Shown here: piece by piece, positions 18,221-27,033 of the stretch
Layout: the number at the start of each line of letters is the position of its first letter
Position numbering within the stretch: position 1 is the stretch's first letter
Assembly (NCBI GenBank): GCA_051004815.1
Contig: JBPCJY010000016.1
Location: 1-64,000 of the forward strand
Source of the DNA: JBBQXY01 sp051004815
GTDB lineage: Bacteria; Chloroflexota; Ktedonobacteria; Ktedonobacterales; Ktedonobacteraceae
DNA: 64,000 bases
Direction of reading: 5' to 3'
Made by a program: the position numbers and the translations under genes
The notes under the pieces: model-generated
What the model was told of the DNA's origin: nothing
Database searches by the model: none
What the model saw: only the letters and a program-made list of their open reading frames with translations

Positions 18221-19173
18221 ATCCACCGTTTCCTGAACAGTCTCAGCCCCCGAACCCATCACGACAATCACACGCTCCGCATCCGGTGCCCCGACATAAT
18301 CAAACAGGTGATAGTGTCGTCCGACCAGGCTGGCGAACGTATCCATTGCCTGCTGTACAATCGCCGGACAAGCCTGGTAATAGGGGTTCACGCTTTCTCG
18401 CGCCTGGAAGTACACATCGGGGTTCTGTGCCGTGCCGCGAATAAAGGGGTGATCAGGTGAAAGCCCCCGTGTCCGGTGGGCCTGCACGAGTGAGTCATCG
18501 ATCATAGTCTGCACGTCTTCATGGGTTACTTGCTCAATTTTATCAATTTCGTGTGAAGTGCGAAATCCATCAAAGAAGTGCAGGAAAGGCACACGCGCCT
18601 CCAGCGTAGCAGCATGGGCGATCAGTGCCAGGTCCTGCGCCTCCTGCACCGAATTGGAGGCCAGCATGGCAAAGCCAGTAGCGCGTGTCGCCATCACATC
18701 CGAGTGATCACCAAAGATCGAGAGCCCCTGCGTCGCAAGTGAGCGGGCCGCCACATGAAATACCACCGACGTGAGTTCACCGGCAATCTTGTACATATTT
18801 GGAATCATCAACAGCAATCCCTGTGATGCCGTGAAGGTGGTTGCCAGCGAACCCGTCTGTAGCGCCCCATGGATAGCACCGGCAGCACCCCCTTCCGATT
18901 GCATCTCCACCACCAGTGGTACCGTTCCCCACAGATTAGGACGCCCTGCCGCGGACCAACTATCCGCCAGTTCTCCCATCGGTGTTGAAGGTGTGATTGG
19001 ATAAATTGCAATTACTTCACTGAGTGCATGTGCAACGTTCGCTACCGCCTCGTTGCCCTCCACTGTTACCCAGGTACGTTCCATAGCTCTTTGCCTCCAT
19101 CATCTTGTAGGGCGACCCTTGTTGTAGCACATACGTATCACATTTTTGATCCGGCCAGGCGTGCTGTGTTTGG

Positions 19174-20211
19174 TCATGTGAATTGCCACTCTCCTAGCAG
19201 TTCGACATTCAACGCGAGACCCATACCATGACGTGTGAGAACCTCCTGATGCGCTTCCACAATGAGAGTCGCAATATCAGATGCATTGGCTCTCCCCAGA
19301 TTCACGATATAGTTCGCGTTGCGTTCAGAGATTTGTGCGTCGCCATGCCTTCTTCCCGCTACGCCTGTTTGCTCAAGCAGGGTCCTTGCGGAGTGTCCAG
19401 CAGGGTCCTTAAAAATCGAACCGAGGTGTCGTTGAGCAGGATCATCCTGTTCGCGCTCTCGTGCATGTTGCGCAAGAAGGGATTCTAAAACAGCAGGGTC
19501 TTGCCGATGCAGGCGTAAGGCGAGCGTCACTATCAGTTCCGCGGGCTCAATCAGACCTCGTGGTGGGAGAACCAACTGACCACGCGGATCAACGTGGGTC
19601 AACCGCTGCTCACGAAATCGGCTGTGACGATACCCCAGGTCCAAATCGTCGCGTTGGTAGCGGGAAAGCACGGTCACAGGGGAAACTGGGGGGTCCATCA
19701 TTTCACGATTATAGGCACGAGCATCGAGTTCCTCGATCCATTCCAAAGCCTGCCCTAACTCCTGGTTGTGCGCTCCTACATTACTGATAATTCCTGCACC
19801 CAGCGTGCCAGGAATGCCTATCCCGAATTCCAGCCCACCCCACCCCTGCGGGATTAGTTCCTTGAGCAGGTGTGCCCAACGAACACCTGGTTCGGCAATA
19901 AGGAGGGCTGATCCATCAGGCTGCTCTTCGATGTAATAGTGTTGCAGGGCGATACTTGCCACAACCCCTCGCACGCCTGCGTCCGCGTAGAGGATATTGG
20001 AACCAGCACCTACGAGCAACAAGGGCCAGTGCTGTTGTCCACACAGGTTAATCAGATCATTTATTTCCTGTCGTGTTTCAAGCGAGAGCCACAGATCAGC
20101 TGAGCCGCCAACGTCAAAGGAACTATGCTGTGCGAGCGGTTCATTAGAACGCACCCGTTGGTGAAAGTAAGGATGCAAGGCATCGTAGGCACGAGTACTC
20201 TCGAAGGTCAT
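19174..20211 (-). CDS. murB: UDP-N-acetylmuramate dehydrogenase MurB
   Basis: 345 residues with the FAD-binding type 4 domain. Key motifs are NEPLAQHSSFDVGGSADLWL at the N-terminus, LLVGAGSNILYADAGVRGVV (FAD diphosphate loop) and GLEFGIGIPGTLGAGIISNVGAH (conserved Gly-Pro/Gly-rich turn). The C-terminal domain has GSIFKDPAGHSA, where the proton-donating Ser is normally followed by Phe-Lys-Asn-Pro, here KDP, and ISERNANYIVN with the late catalytic Glu region. It reduces UDP-GlcNAc-enolpyruvate to UDP-MurNAc with NADPH in cytoplasmic peptidoglycan synthesis. AAGGAAGAAA precedes the ATG. It stands alone downstream of nifJ, on the same strand. Confidence 0.92.
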   Translation of the reverse strand: MTFESTRAYDALHPYFHQRVRSNEPLAQHSSFDVGGSADLWLSLETRQEINDLINLCGQQHWPLLLVGAGSNILYADAGVRGVVASIALQHYYIEEQPDGSALLIAEPGVRWAHLLKELIPQGWGGLEFGIGIPGTLGAGIISNVGAHNQELGQALEWIEELDARAYNREMMDPPVSPVTVLSRYQRDDLDLGYRHSRFREQRLTHVDPRGQLVLPPRGLIEPAELIVTLALRLHRQDPAVLESLLAQHAREREQDDPAQRHLGSIFKDPAGHSARTLLEQTGVAGRRHGDAQISERNANYIVNLGRANASDIATLIVEAHQEVLTRHGMGLALNVELLGEWQFT

Positions 20212-20826
20212 AAGTTTCTTCCTTTCTCACTAGCTATCGTCGTTTGCCTCTGAGAAGAGCATATCGAGGAGAAATCACAAAACACTCTCAAGCGCGTGTC
20301 TCATCTCTCACTTCCATCACAAAATTTCGTTCATCGCAGTGTCGCTCCTGGCTCTACATATAGACCTAACATCCAGAAAATGTAGCACCATTCCTCTTAA
20401 TCTTCAGGAAATGGCGACATAAGAAAGCTAACCGACAATTATTTCCCTGTTCTTAAGAATACTCATGGAGCGTTAAACAAAGCGTTAAATGAACCATCTG
20501 TGTCTGACCTTTCCGCTTCTATAGGGAGAGGTGCTTCTCATGCAAGATCAGGAATGACCCAAGCATTCTTGTCTTACACTCCCCAGGAAGCGTTCACAGA
20601 CACCATTTGCTCGTGGAGCCCGAAGCTACCTGAATGCTCCTTATAAATGTCGCTCTCGGCAGCTATCGTTTCTTCCTCAGCAGAGAAGCTGCTAGTCTAT
20701 GGACGTATTTTTCAGCATATCATGAAGTGGTTGAGTAATGAAACTAAAGTATCTACTCATACGTCTATATTTACTAGGGAAGCACTTAGAATTAAGTGCT
20801 TTATTTCCAAGCGATGAAGAAAGAAT
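20212..20826. other. Intergenic region holding a phased direct repeat
   Basis: 615 bp between murB (minus) and a small membrane-protein gene (plus). Apart from the direct repeat at 20469-20489, no gene or clear RNA was seen. Confidence 0.5.
20469..20489. promoter_or_regulatory. Phased direct repeat (candidate SARP box)
   Basis: Two exact AGCGTTAAA copies starting 12 bp apart (20469 and 20481). The same pattern occurs at 26886, 29478, 31411 and 33037. It lies 258 bp before murB and 338 bp before the small membrane-protein gene, so the target here is unclear. Confidence 0.55.
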
Positions 20827-21114
20827 ATGGATATGATGAACGGAAATTATGGTGGTGGAGGGATGGTCGGCGGATGGATGATGATCATTGGAGTGCTTGT
20901 CTGTCTGGCGATCATAGTAGCAGTCGTTTGGCTCGTGATGCGTTTGCTGAAGAACAAACAAGCGACTCCTCTCTCATCTCTACCGCAGCAGCAACCTCCG
21001 TATCAGATGAACGAGCAAGAATATCAGCTACCACCTCAACAGTCAACCGAGGCGTATTACGAAGGTGAGAAGCAGTACAGTTACCCGCAACAACAAGAAC
21101 GACCATTGGACTAA
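20827..21114 (+). CDS. Small single-pass membrane protein
   Basis: 95 residues. A Gly/Met-rich N-terminus (MDMMNGNYGGGGMVGGW) leads into one long hydrophobic segment, MMIIGVLVCLAIIVAVVWLV, then a basic stop (RLLKNK) and a Gln/Tyr/Pro-rich polar tail. This looks like a type of short membrane protein often ending in a SHOCT motif, but that motif is missing here. The ribosome site is weak (AAGAAAGA). A strong hairpin follows at 21144. No function can be assigned. Confidence 0.6.
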   Translation: MDMMNGNYGGGGMVGGWMMIIGVLVCLAIIVAVVWLVMRLLKNKQATPLSSLPQQQPPYQMNEQEYQLPPQQSTEAYYEGEKQYSYPQQQERPLD

Positions 21115-21143
21115 CTTCGTTTGGCGGCAAGTAGTGCGATAAT

Positions 21144-21175
21144 CAGAACACTTACCAACGTTGGTAGGTGTTCTG
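21144..21175 (+). terminator. Hairpin terminator
   Basis: A 16-bp stem (CAGAACACTTACCAAC with its complement, one G-U type mismatch) with almost no loop, followed by ACTTT. It lies 30 bp after the small membrane-protein stop. Confidence 0.55.
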
Positions 21176-21691
21176 ACTTTGTATGGAAAACTCCTCCTTC
21201 CTCGCTCCAGTAGCCCATTTATCCTGCTTCCTCTTCCGAAGTTGCTGTTACTCCCAGCGCACATCCCGGAACCGTCGGGATGTACAGCATAACGAGCGTT
21301 TCCCTTCGATCTCCTTCTTGTTCACTATAAATAATTAACTATCACTATTTTTTATGTATTGACTATATCAAAAAAACTGTGATATACTAGAAGAGGAACA
21401 GAAGCATCTACAACGCTATTTCTTCCATCAGAAGCGGCTTCGGTACTTCCCTTCTTCTGTGCTACCCCAGTAAGGCCACGAAACATCCCCTCTGTCGATT
21501 AGACGAGGAGCCAGGGATACAACACTACGGTGTTCTGACATTTCGGAGACCGCACGAAAACCTGACTTACCATACAACTACTGTTGTTCGACTTCACCTG
21601 ATCATACGTTCGCGCAGGTCAGGCTGTATGCGAGGAGTCAGTTAAAAGTAGAGCTGTTCGCCAACGAAGAACAGCAGAAAGAGTCAAGAAC
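21176..21691. other. Long leader region of the aldehyde dehydrogenase gene
   Basis: 516 bp without a gene. A sigma-70-like promoter at 21359-21388 would give a leader of roughly 300 nt. The leader has several short hairpins near 21540-21650 but no riboswitch class is recognised. Confidence 0.45.
21359..21388 (+). promoter_or_regulatory. Candidate sigma-70 promoter
   Basis: TTGACT (21359-21364), an 18-bp spacer and TATACT (21383-21388), within an A/T-rich stretch. It points at the aldehyde dehydrogenase gene. Confidence 0.6.
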
Positions 21692-23185
21692 ATGACCGTT
21701 TCCTCTGTAGAGATCACCATGTCACGAGAAGTTGCCCAGTTTTTAGCCCAGCCTCACAAGCTGCTCATCGACGGGGAGTGGATCGAAGCCGCTTCTGGCC
21801 ACGTCTTCCCGGTCTACAATCCAGCGACGGGTGAGATCATCGCCCAGGTCGCTGAGGGCGACAAAGAAGATATTGATCGGGCCGTTCGGGCGGCACGTAG
21901 AGCCTTTGATGGTGGCCCCTGGCGCACCATGACCCCTTCTGAGCGGGGACGCTATATCTGGAGGGTTGCTGAACTGCTTGAGCAGCATAGTGAGGAGTTT
22001 GCCCAACTTGAATCGCTTGATAATGGCAAGCCCATCACGGAAGCCCGTGCGGCTGATGTCCCCCTGGCTGTAGATCTGTTCCGCTACATGGCGGGCTGGG
22101 CTAGTAAGATTGAAGGGAACACCATTCCCATCTCCATGCCTGGCAAGTACTTCGCTTATACGCTACGAGAGCCTGTCGGAGTCGTTGGTCAGATCATTCC
22201 GTGGAATTTCCCCTTGCTTATGGCCGCCTGGAAATTGGGTCCAGCACTCGCAGCAGGATGCACCATCATCCTCAAGCCAGCATCGCTGACGCCACTCTCA
22301 GCCTTGAGGCTCGGAGAGCTGTTCATCGAGGCAGGTTTCCCGGCAGGTGTGGTGAACATCGTGACCGGCCCTGGTCAGACGACAGGGGCAGCACTGGCCG
22401 CTCATCCTGATGTGGACAAGATCGCCATTACCGGCTCAACGGAAGTGGGCAAGCAGATCGTGCATGCCGCGACAGGCAACCTCAAGAAGGTCTCGCTTGA
22501 ATTGGGTGGCAAGTCGCCCAACATTGTCCTGAAAGACGCGGACATGGACGTCGCCATTCGAGGTGCTGCCAATGCCATTTTCTTCAATCAGGGACAGGTC
22601 TGCTGCGCTGGTTCGCGTCTCTACGTTGAGGAAGCAGTGTATGACCAGGTCGTCGAGGGCGTCGCTGAGCATGCCAGGAAGATCAGGGTCGGCCCAGGCC
22701 TCGACCCATCGACACAAATGGGGCCGCTGATATCCGATCATCAATTGCGCCTCGTCTCTGACTATGTGGCATCTGGCCTCGCCAGTGGGGCGACGGCACT
22801 CAGTGGTGGGCACAGGTACGGTGAGCAGGGCTACTTTCTCGAGCCGACGGTGCTAGCTCATGCGAAGCAGGAGATGCAAGTGGTCCAGGAAGAGATATTT
22901 GGACCGGTCGTGGTCGCCTTGCCGTTCAAGGAACTCGAGGAGATTCTCCCCCTTGCCAATGATTCGATGTACGGTTTGGCAGCAGGCATTTGGACAAAAG
23001 ATCTCAGCAAGGCGCACATGCTCGCCGCGCACCTCAATGCAGGGACGGTGTGGATCAACTGCTACAACGTGTTTGACGCGGCCATGCCCTTTGGTGGCTA
23101 CAAGCAGTCTGGTTGGGGCCGAGAGATGGGACATGAGGTGCTTGAAAACTACACCGAGGTCAAGTCGGTCTGCATCAAATTGTAA
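21692..23185 (+). CDS. NAD(P)-dependent aldehyde dehydrogenase
   Basis: 497 residues, the usual ALDH superfamily length. Visible motifs: IIPWNFPLLMAAWKLGPALA (Asn of the oxyanion hole), TIILKPASLTPLSALRL (cofactor-binding Lys), ITGSTEVGKQI (Rossmann loop), SLELGGKSPNIV (general-base Glu) and FFNQGQVCCAGSRLYV with the nucleophilic Cys. The C-terminus WINCYNVFDAAMPFGGYKQSGWGRE is typical of betaine/phenylacetaldehyde-type enzymes. The reaction is oxidation of an aldehyde to the acid with NAD(P)+. The substrate cannot be told from sequence. A second ATG ten codons in is possible. It stands alone, preceded by a long leader and followed by a hairpin. Confidence 0.93.
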   Translation: MTVSSVEITMSREVAQFLAQPHKLLIDGEWIEAASGHVFPVYNPATGEIIAQVAEGDKEDIDRAVRAARRAFDGGPWRTMTPSERGRYIWRVAELLEQHSEEFAQLESLDNGKPITEARAADVPLAVDLFRYMAGWASKIEGNTIPISMPGKYFAYTLREPVGVVGQIIPWNFPLLMAAWKLGPALAAGCTIILKPASLTPLSALRLGELFIEAGFPAGVVNIVTGPGQTTGAALAAHPDVDKIAITGSTEVGKQIVHAATGNLKKVSLELGGKSPNIVLKDADMDVAIRGAANAIFFNQGQVCCAGSRLYVEEAVYDQVVEGVAEHARKIRVGPGLDPSTQMGPLISDHQLRLVSDYVASGLASGATALSGGHRYGEQGYFLEPTVLAHAKQEMQVVQEEIFGPVVVALPFKELEEILPLANDSMYGLAAGIWTKDLSKAHMLAAHLNAGTVWINCYNVFDAAMPFGGYKQSGWGREMGHEVLENYTEVKSVCIKL

Positions 23186-23217
23186 AGCTCTTTGTACGAC
23201 ATCTTCAAGGAAGAAAT

Positions 23218-23251
23218 GAGGGAACTGGTCTCAGATGAGGCCAATTCCCTC
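23218..23251. terminator. Hairpin between convergent genes
   Basis: An 11-bp stem, GAGGGAACTGG with CCAATTCCCTC, and a 12-nt loop. No good T-run follows, so bidirectional terminator function is probable but not certain. Confidence 0.45.
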
Positions 23252-23389
23252 GCCTTGTTGAGAGGGAGAACATTCCCCATCCCTCAGCTCTTCTCTTGAA
23301 ACATAAAGTATCCCAGATGAAGGATGCTCGTGACTCGATGAGGTGTCCGAAGACGTGCTGTACCGGTCAGCCAACACACAGGACGAGAC

Positions 23390-24646
23390 TTACCTCTTTC
23401 TGGGATGCTCGGTGAAAAAGCGCACCATCTCGGCAGAGGCGTCAGGTCCCTTAGGATCGGTATAGGAACCACCGGGACTCCCTCCTGACCAGGCATGACC
23501 CGCCTGATGAACCACCCACTTCTCCATGATGGCCTGCCCCCTGGTGTCGCGGTAGATACAGCGGGTGTAGGCATGTCCGCCTGATAGCTGCCCTGGTTCA
23601 ACCGTCACCTCTCGTGCGGACCTGTGCATGGTATCGGCCCCATCGTTGGCCATCTGAAGCCATTGCTCGATCACATGGTCCGCGTTGATCGGGGCGACGG
23701 TTCTATCGTGATCCCCATGGAACACGATCAGCGGGATGACCCGGTTGGGCAGCTGCGTATACTGAGGTGGCCCCTGTTTCATTGCCGCGAATGCGGAGGG
23801 AAGATCCCGTGCAGCACCGTAGGCGAGGCCGGAATGCACGCCGACGGCGGCATAGAGGTCGGGATACGTCGCCGCCATGATCGCGGCCATGGCTCCGCCT
23901 GACGACAGCCCGGCCACGTAGACCCGGCTGGCATCGACATGATACTGGCGCATAATCTGCTGGGTGATCCCAGCGATAAGGGACGGCTCGCCTGTACCAT
24001 GTTGCTGGTCAGTCGCCTGGAACCAATTCCAACACTTCGAGCCATTGGCCGAAGGGGCTTGCTCAGGGTACGCCACGAGAAACGTCTTGCCTTCAGCAAG
24101 CACATTCATGCGTGTGCCAGCGGCAAAATCAACGGGCGTCTGGGTACAGCCGTGAAGCATCACCACCAGGGGCACTGCTTGTCCTGTATAGCCGCTCGGG
24201 ATGTAGAGCTTGTAGGAGCGTGTTCCACCCGTAGTGGTGTAGACCCTATCAACAAACTGCCCTCCAGCACGGGCTGAAGAGGATACGACCTCTGGCCTGA
24301 CCGGGCGCACGCCTCCTGTGGCAGGACGCATGTTGTCAAGCAAGTGCAGCGCATCAGAGGAGAACACATCTGATGCCGTGGCAGGACGCGGCCACACAGA
24401 TCGCGGAGGTACTCCGAGCCGTGGGATTATGCCCGATACCGATGTCTGTGTTGAAGGTGGGGAGTCATCAACAACGCGGAACTCTGCATCGATGGGTGCA
24501 TCGGCACTGCCAGGTCCAGCCGTGGACATACCGCTGGCCGACACACTTCCAAGGGCCCGCTGAATAATTTCGGTCGCCTTCGCAAGTTGGCCAAGGCGCG
24601 TGAGGCGCGTGACTTCGGCCATTGCGGCCTGCATACGATCGTTCAT
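23390..24646 (-). CDS. PHB-depolymerase-family esterase
   Basis: 418 residues. The alpha/beta-hydrolase part starts near residue 150 (SYKLYIPSGYTGQAVPLVVM then LHGCTQTPVDFA, with the oxyanion-hole His-Gly). It continues with the nucleophile elbow GLSSGGAMAA, the Asp region VFHGDHDRTV and the late His in VHQAGHAWSGG. These fit the type 1 extracellular PHB depolymerase/feruloyl esterase family. There is no signal peptide: the first 140 residues are a helical segment (EVTRLTRLGQLAKATEIIQ) plus a low-complexity linker as in related polyester hydrolases that act on intracellular granules or are exported otherwise. AAGGAAAGC precedes the ATG. It follows the CopG gene on the same strand at 112 bp. 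Confidence 0.88.
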   Translation of the reverse strand: MNDRMQAAMAEVTRLTRLGQLAKATEIIQRALGSVSASGMSTAGPGSADAPIDAEFRVVDDSPPSTQTSVSGIIPRLGVPPRSVWPRPATASDVFSSDALHLLDNMRPATGGVRPVRPEVVSSSARAGGQFVDRVYTTTGGTRSYKLYIPSGYTGQAVPLVVMLHGCTQTPVDFAAGTRMNVLAEGKTFLVAYPEQAPSANGSKCWNWFQATDQQHGTGEPSLIAGITQQIMRQYHVDASRVYVAGLSSGGAMAAIMAATYPDLYAAVGVHSGLAYGAARDLPSAFAAMKQGPPQYTQLPNRVIPLIVFHGDHDRTVAPINADHVIEQWLQMANDGADTMHRSAREVTVEPGQLSGGHAYTRCIYRDTRGQAIMEKWVVHQAGHAWSGGSPGGSYTDPKGPDASAEMVRFFTEHPRKR

Positions 24647-24758
24647 GCTTTCCTTCCATGGTGACGCCCAGCGTCACCGTGATAGTATTGCCCTGGTTCT
24701 GGTGTATCTGTGGCAGCGATGAGCACACAGTTGTCTGAGGCATGACCCACCGCACAGC

Positions 24759-25154
24759 TTATGTAATGCGGTCTGCCAGTGCCGCCTTCACCGCAAGACT
24801 GGCCCGGAAAGCTCCTAGTACAACGACCGAGTCAATGGTCGCCAGAGCCAGTTCTGGGGAGACATCCTCAGCGATACTGGCCAGACCGAGCACATTGATC
24901 TGCACCGTTTGGCCAGCGGCACGCACCGCCTCCAAATCACGGCGCGTGTAGTGCTGTACACCGAGCACCAGCGTCTTGCGTGCCACCGTGCGCTTGACCA
25001 CCTCCGCATGGGTGGCGAGTTGCGTGCGGATGGCCGTGCGGATACAGTCGGTGCGGTTGGAATAAAAGCCCTCCTGCACCAGCAAGTCGATCTGCCCTAA
25101 ATCCACGAGTCCCAGGTTGATTGTGATTTTCTCGGTTTTCTCAAGTTCAGTCAT
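24759..25154 (-). CDS. CopG/ribbon-helix-helix transcriptional regulator
   Basis: 131 residues. The N-terminal ~45 residues (KITINLGLVDLGQIDLLVQE, then GFYSNRTDCIRTAIRTQL) form a ribbon-helix-helix: a beta strand, then two helices with the usual Gly/Tyr-x-Asn turn. The rest has two short strand-helix units (TLVLGVQHYTRRDLEAVR, SVVVLGAFRAS) that may be a ligand-sensing or dimer domain. Repeated TACCATC elements right at its start suggest autoregulation, and the esterase gene downstream on the same strand is the likely co-regulated target. Only the DNA-binding family is sure. Confidence 0.8.
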   Translation of the reverse strand: MTELEKTEKITINLGLVDLGQIDLLVQEGFYSNRTDCIRTAIRTQLATHAEVVKRTVARKTLVLGVQHYTRRDLEAVRAAGQTVQINVLGLASIAEDVSPELALATIDSVVVLGAFRASLAVKAALADRIT

Positions 25155-25156
25155 GG

Positions 25157-25187
25157 TACCATCTCCTTACCATCCATACAGATGGTA
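25157..25187. promoter_or_regulatory. Candidate operator of the CopG-type regulator
   Basis: TACCATC occurs at 25157-25163 and 25168-25174 (11 bp apart) and inverted as GATGGTA at 25181-25187. The cluster begins 3 bp before the regulator's start codon and covers its ribosome site, which suits repression by a ribbon-helix-helix dimer pair. Confidence 0.6.
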
Positions 25188-25438
25188 CACGAAGAACCGT
25201 TGTTTTGTCAAGGGGTATTCCGTCATGGAAAAATAGGACTGAGAGATTGAGGAAATATGCCTGACATAAACTTATATCCTGATTCTTGCAACACAACCCA
25301 TAATTCAGGGGTGCAGAGGGCCTTTCAGGAGTTTGATAGCGTATAATGACAATGCGGCAGAGCGAAGAGGGGGAGGCAGCATGAAACCTGTCTCTTTCCT
25401 CCTGTGTCATTTGTTATGTGAACGAAAGGAACAACATC

Positions 25439-25651
25439 ATGGCAGAAAGCGTGTACAAGGTAGTCGCGCTGGTAGGCACCAGCACTGAGTCATGGGACAA
25501 GGCGGCAGCAGCCGCCATTGCGGAGGCATCACGGACGCTGCGAGATCTACGGGTCGCTCGTATCATCGAGCAGGATGTCCATATTGATGGAAAGACCTTG
25601 ACATACCGTGTGAAGATGGAGCTCTCATTTAAGTACGAAGGCGGAGCCTAA
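25439..25651 (+). CDS. Dodecin-family flavin-binding protein
   Basis: 70 residues, normal for dodecins. MAESVYKVVALVGTSTESWD is the family start; AAIAEASRTLRDLRVARI is the single helix, and VDIxDGK-like HIDGKTLTYRVKMELSFKYE forms the last strands. Dodecins assemble as hollow dodecamers that store or buffer riboflavin, FMN or other small ligands. The Trp in SESWD-type position (STESWDKA) is the flavin-stacking residue in relatives. ATG 25439 is preferred over 25418 because GAAAGGA lies 9-15 bases before it. Confidence 0.9.
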   Translation: MAESVYKVVALVGTSTESWDKAAAAAIAEASRTLRDLRVARIIEQDVHIDGKTLTYRVKMELSFKYEGGA

Positions 25652-25657
25652 CCGAGC

Positions 25658-25755
25658 GGGTGAACCCCCATAGATGCTCCCCTATGAATGTAAGAGATGT
25701 CGTCAGCCCAGTCTCCCAGGGAGACCACAAGGATACGCCTCTATGGGGTTCACCC
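25658..25755. repeat. Long imperfect inverted repeat with internal palindrome
   Basis: GGGTGAACCCCCATAGA (25658-25674) is matched by TCTATGGGGTTCACCC (25740-25755), one C differing, across a 65-nt loop. The loop contains GTCTCCC-A-GGGAGAC near 25710-25724. It lies between the convergent dodecin and universal-stress genes. It may be a bidirectional terminator or a small non-coding element; no T-run follows. Confidence 0.6.
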
Positions 25756-25852
25756 AGTAGGCTTACTATGCACGAGCGTGGGCGTGTCAGTTTCGACGGC
25801 TCGACTCGTGGCAGATAGCACTTTCTGTCGCCTGTTTTCTGCCACGAGTTGA

Positions 25853-26818
25853 TCAAGAATGAGAGTCTGCCTGAAGGGGGCGTACCACCAGCATCGGCAA
25901 TGTTGTGGCCTGGAGGACGCGTTCGGTCACACTTCCCATGACCCAGCGTGCGACTCCCCCACGGCCATGCGTTGCCATGGCGAGGACATCGCAGTTGTTC
26001 TCCTGTGGGCCTCCCAGCTTCTCTTCCGCAGTGACCACCAGAGTCTCCGCGACATCTTGAGCACGCGTGACAGACCACGTCACCAGGAGGTTGAGGTCGC
26101 TCGTCTGCGCCAGCAGGCGCTCCCGCACACCTTTCAGATACTCTTGCGCCCGTTGCGCTACCTCGGCTTCATGGTGGGGAAAGACACCCTCATCAGCAGC
26201 GGAGGTAAGCGGCTTGATCACATACATAAGATGCACCACTCCTTGCGAAGGCTGGGCCAGCGCGGCGATCAGATGTGCGGTGGGAAGCAGGGCCGTCTCT
26301 GCCAGTGGGGAGCCATCAAGGGCGACCATGCTACAGAGCGGGCGAGCGGCATCCGCGTGCATCACGGGAAGCGACGGTCCCCCTTCGCGCAAGATCAGCA
26401 TAGGCACATGGCTATTATGGATGACCCGATGGGCTACGCTTCCCAGGGCCCAACGCTTGAACCCGGTCCACCCGTGACTGCACAGGACGACGAGGTCAAC
26501 CGCCAGCGACTCGATGACACCAAGAATCTGCTCTCCTGCCAGACCAAACTGAACCTCTGTCCGGACATCAAGCCCTCGCAAGATCGCGGATTCGGCAAGT
26601 GCAGCAATGTAGCTCTTCGCTTCAGCTAGCTCCTGTTCGATCGACTCATCCGTTACCATTGGGGCTAGTGCAAAACTGCTCAGATATTCAACAGGCTGGC
26701 TGACCACCTGGAGCAACACGACCGTGCCGTTGGTGGCATGCGCGATGCGGGCTGCTGTCGGCACCGCTCGCTCAGCTCGCTGCGATCCATCCAGCGGGAC
26801 CAATATACGTTGAAACAT
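25853..26818 (-). CDS. Tandem-domain universal stress protein
   Basis: About 321 residues with two UspA domains. Domain 1 begins MFQRILVPLDGSQRAERAVP and ends with the ATP-binding LVVLCSHGWTGFKRWALGSV (G-x2-G-x9-G-S type loop). Domain 2 starts near residue 165 (CSMVALDGSPLAETALLPTA) and ends AMATHGRGGVARWVMGSVTE. Both phosphate-binding loops are intact, so both domains may bind ATP. Such proteins respond to starvation, oxygen or redox stress. The start at 26818 is set by AAAAGGAG a few bases upstream; the longer frame to 26836 would begin inside that region. A phased AGCGTTAAA repeat lies 68 bp upstream, shared with the SARP and other genes nearby. Confidence 0.92.
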   Translation of the reverse strand: MFQRILVPLDGSQRAERAVPTAARIAHATNGTVVLLQVVSQPVEYLSSFALAPMVTDESIEQELAEAKSYIAALAESAILRGLDVRTEVQFGLAGEQILGVIESLAVDLVVLCSHGWTGFKRWALGSVAHRVIHNSHVPMLILREGGPSLPVMHADAARPLCSMVALDGSPLAETALLPTAHLIAALAQPSQGVVHLMYVIKPLTSAADEGVFPHHEAEVAQRAQEYLKGVRERLLAQTSDLNLLVTWSVTRAQDVAETLVVTAEEKLGGPQENNCDVLAMATHGRGGVARWVMGSVTERVLQATTLPMLVVRPLQADSHS

Positions 26819-26885
26819 AAGAGTGCTCCTTTTCATCTTCTGCTGTGCAACAATATGTACACCCTCTCTAGCATACTAACCGCAC

Positions 26886-26906
26886 AGCGTTAAATAAAGC
26901 GTTAAA
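26886..26906. promoter_or_regulatory. Phased direct repeat upstream of the universal stress gene (candidate SARP box)
   Basis: Two exact AGCGTTAAA copies 12 bp apart (26886 and 26898), 68 bp before the universal-stress start. In gene orientation it reads TTTAACGCT-N3-TTTAACGCT. Confidence 0.65.
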
Positions 26907-27033
26907 ACATGGGACAAAGGAACAGAGGATGGTCATCGACGCCGAACTGGAGGAATGGAACAGTGTGTGCGTGCTTCGTCTCTGCTCTGTCAAGGGTAGC
27001 AGGTCACCGCCCGGATCGCGCCACCGTGGAGGA

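Larger units (their letters stand above)
16023..19084 (-). pseudogene. nifJ: nifJ 5' part (pyruvate:ferredoxin oxidoreductase), with internal nonsense codon
   Basis: The N-terminal 288 residues (MERTWVTVEGNEAVANVAHA.., AIYPITPSTPMGE, EGGAAGAIHGALQTG) form the pyruvate/thiamine-binding domain I. An in-frame TAA then interrupts, one codon later an ATG resumes (MKRGEKVGVLKVRLFRPF), and the frame continues through domains III-VI. Two 4Fe-4S clusters are visible, ADICIQCGKCVMVCP and DCTGCGLCVDACPVKDK, and the thiamine domain begins FSGACSGCGETPYIKL. Protein stops at ..GGLDHVLA where the transposon enters. The intact enzyme would convert pyruvate, CoA and ferredoxin to acetyl-CoA, CO2 and reduced ferredoxin. 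With the 3' part, the length is about 1230 residues, normal for NifJ. GGAGG before 19084 supports the start. Two independent lesions make loss of function near certain. Confidence 0.9.

Noticed and set aside
2385..19084. Programmed excision element in nifJ, as in cyanobacterial nif elements
   Set aside because: The element has normal Tn3 ends and transposase, TnpI acts on an internal site, and nifJ also has a nonsense codon that excision would not repair.
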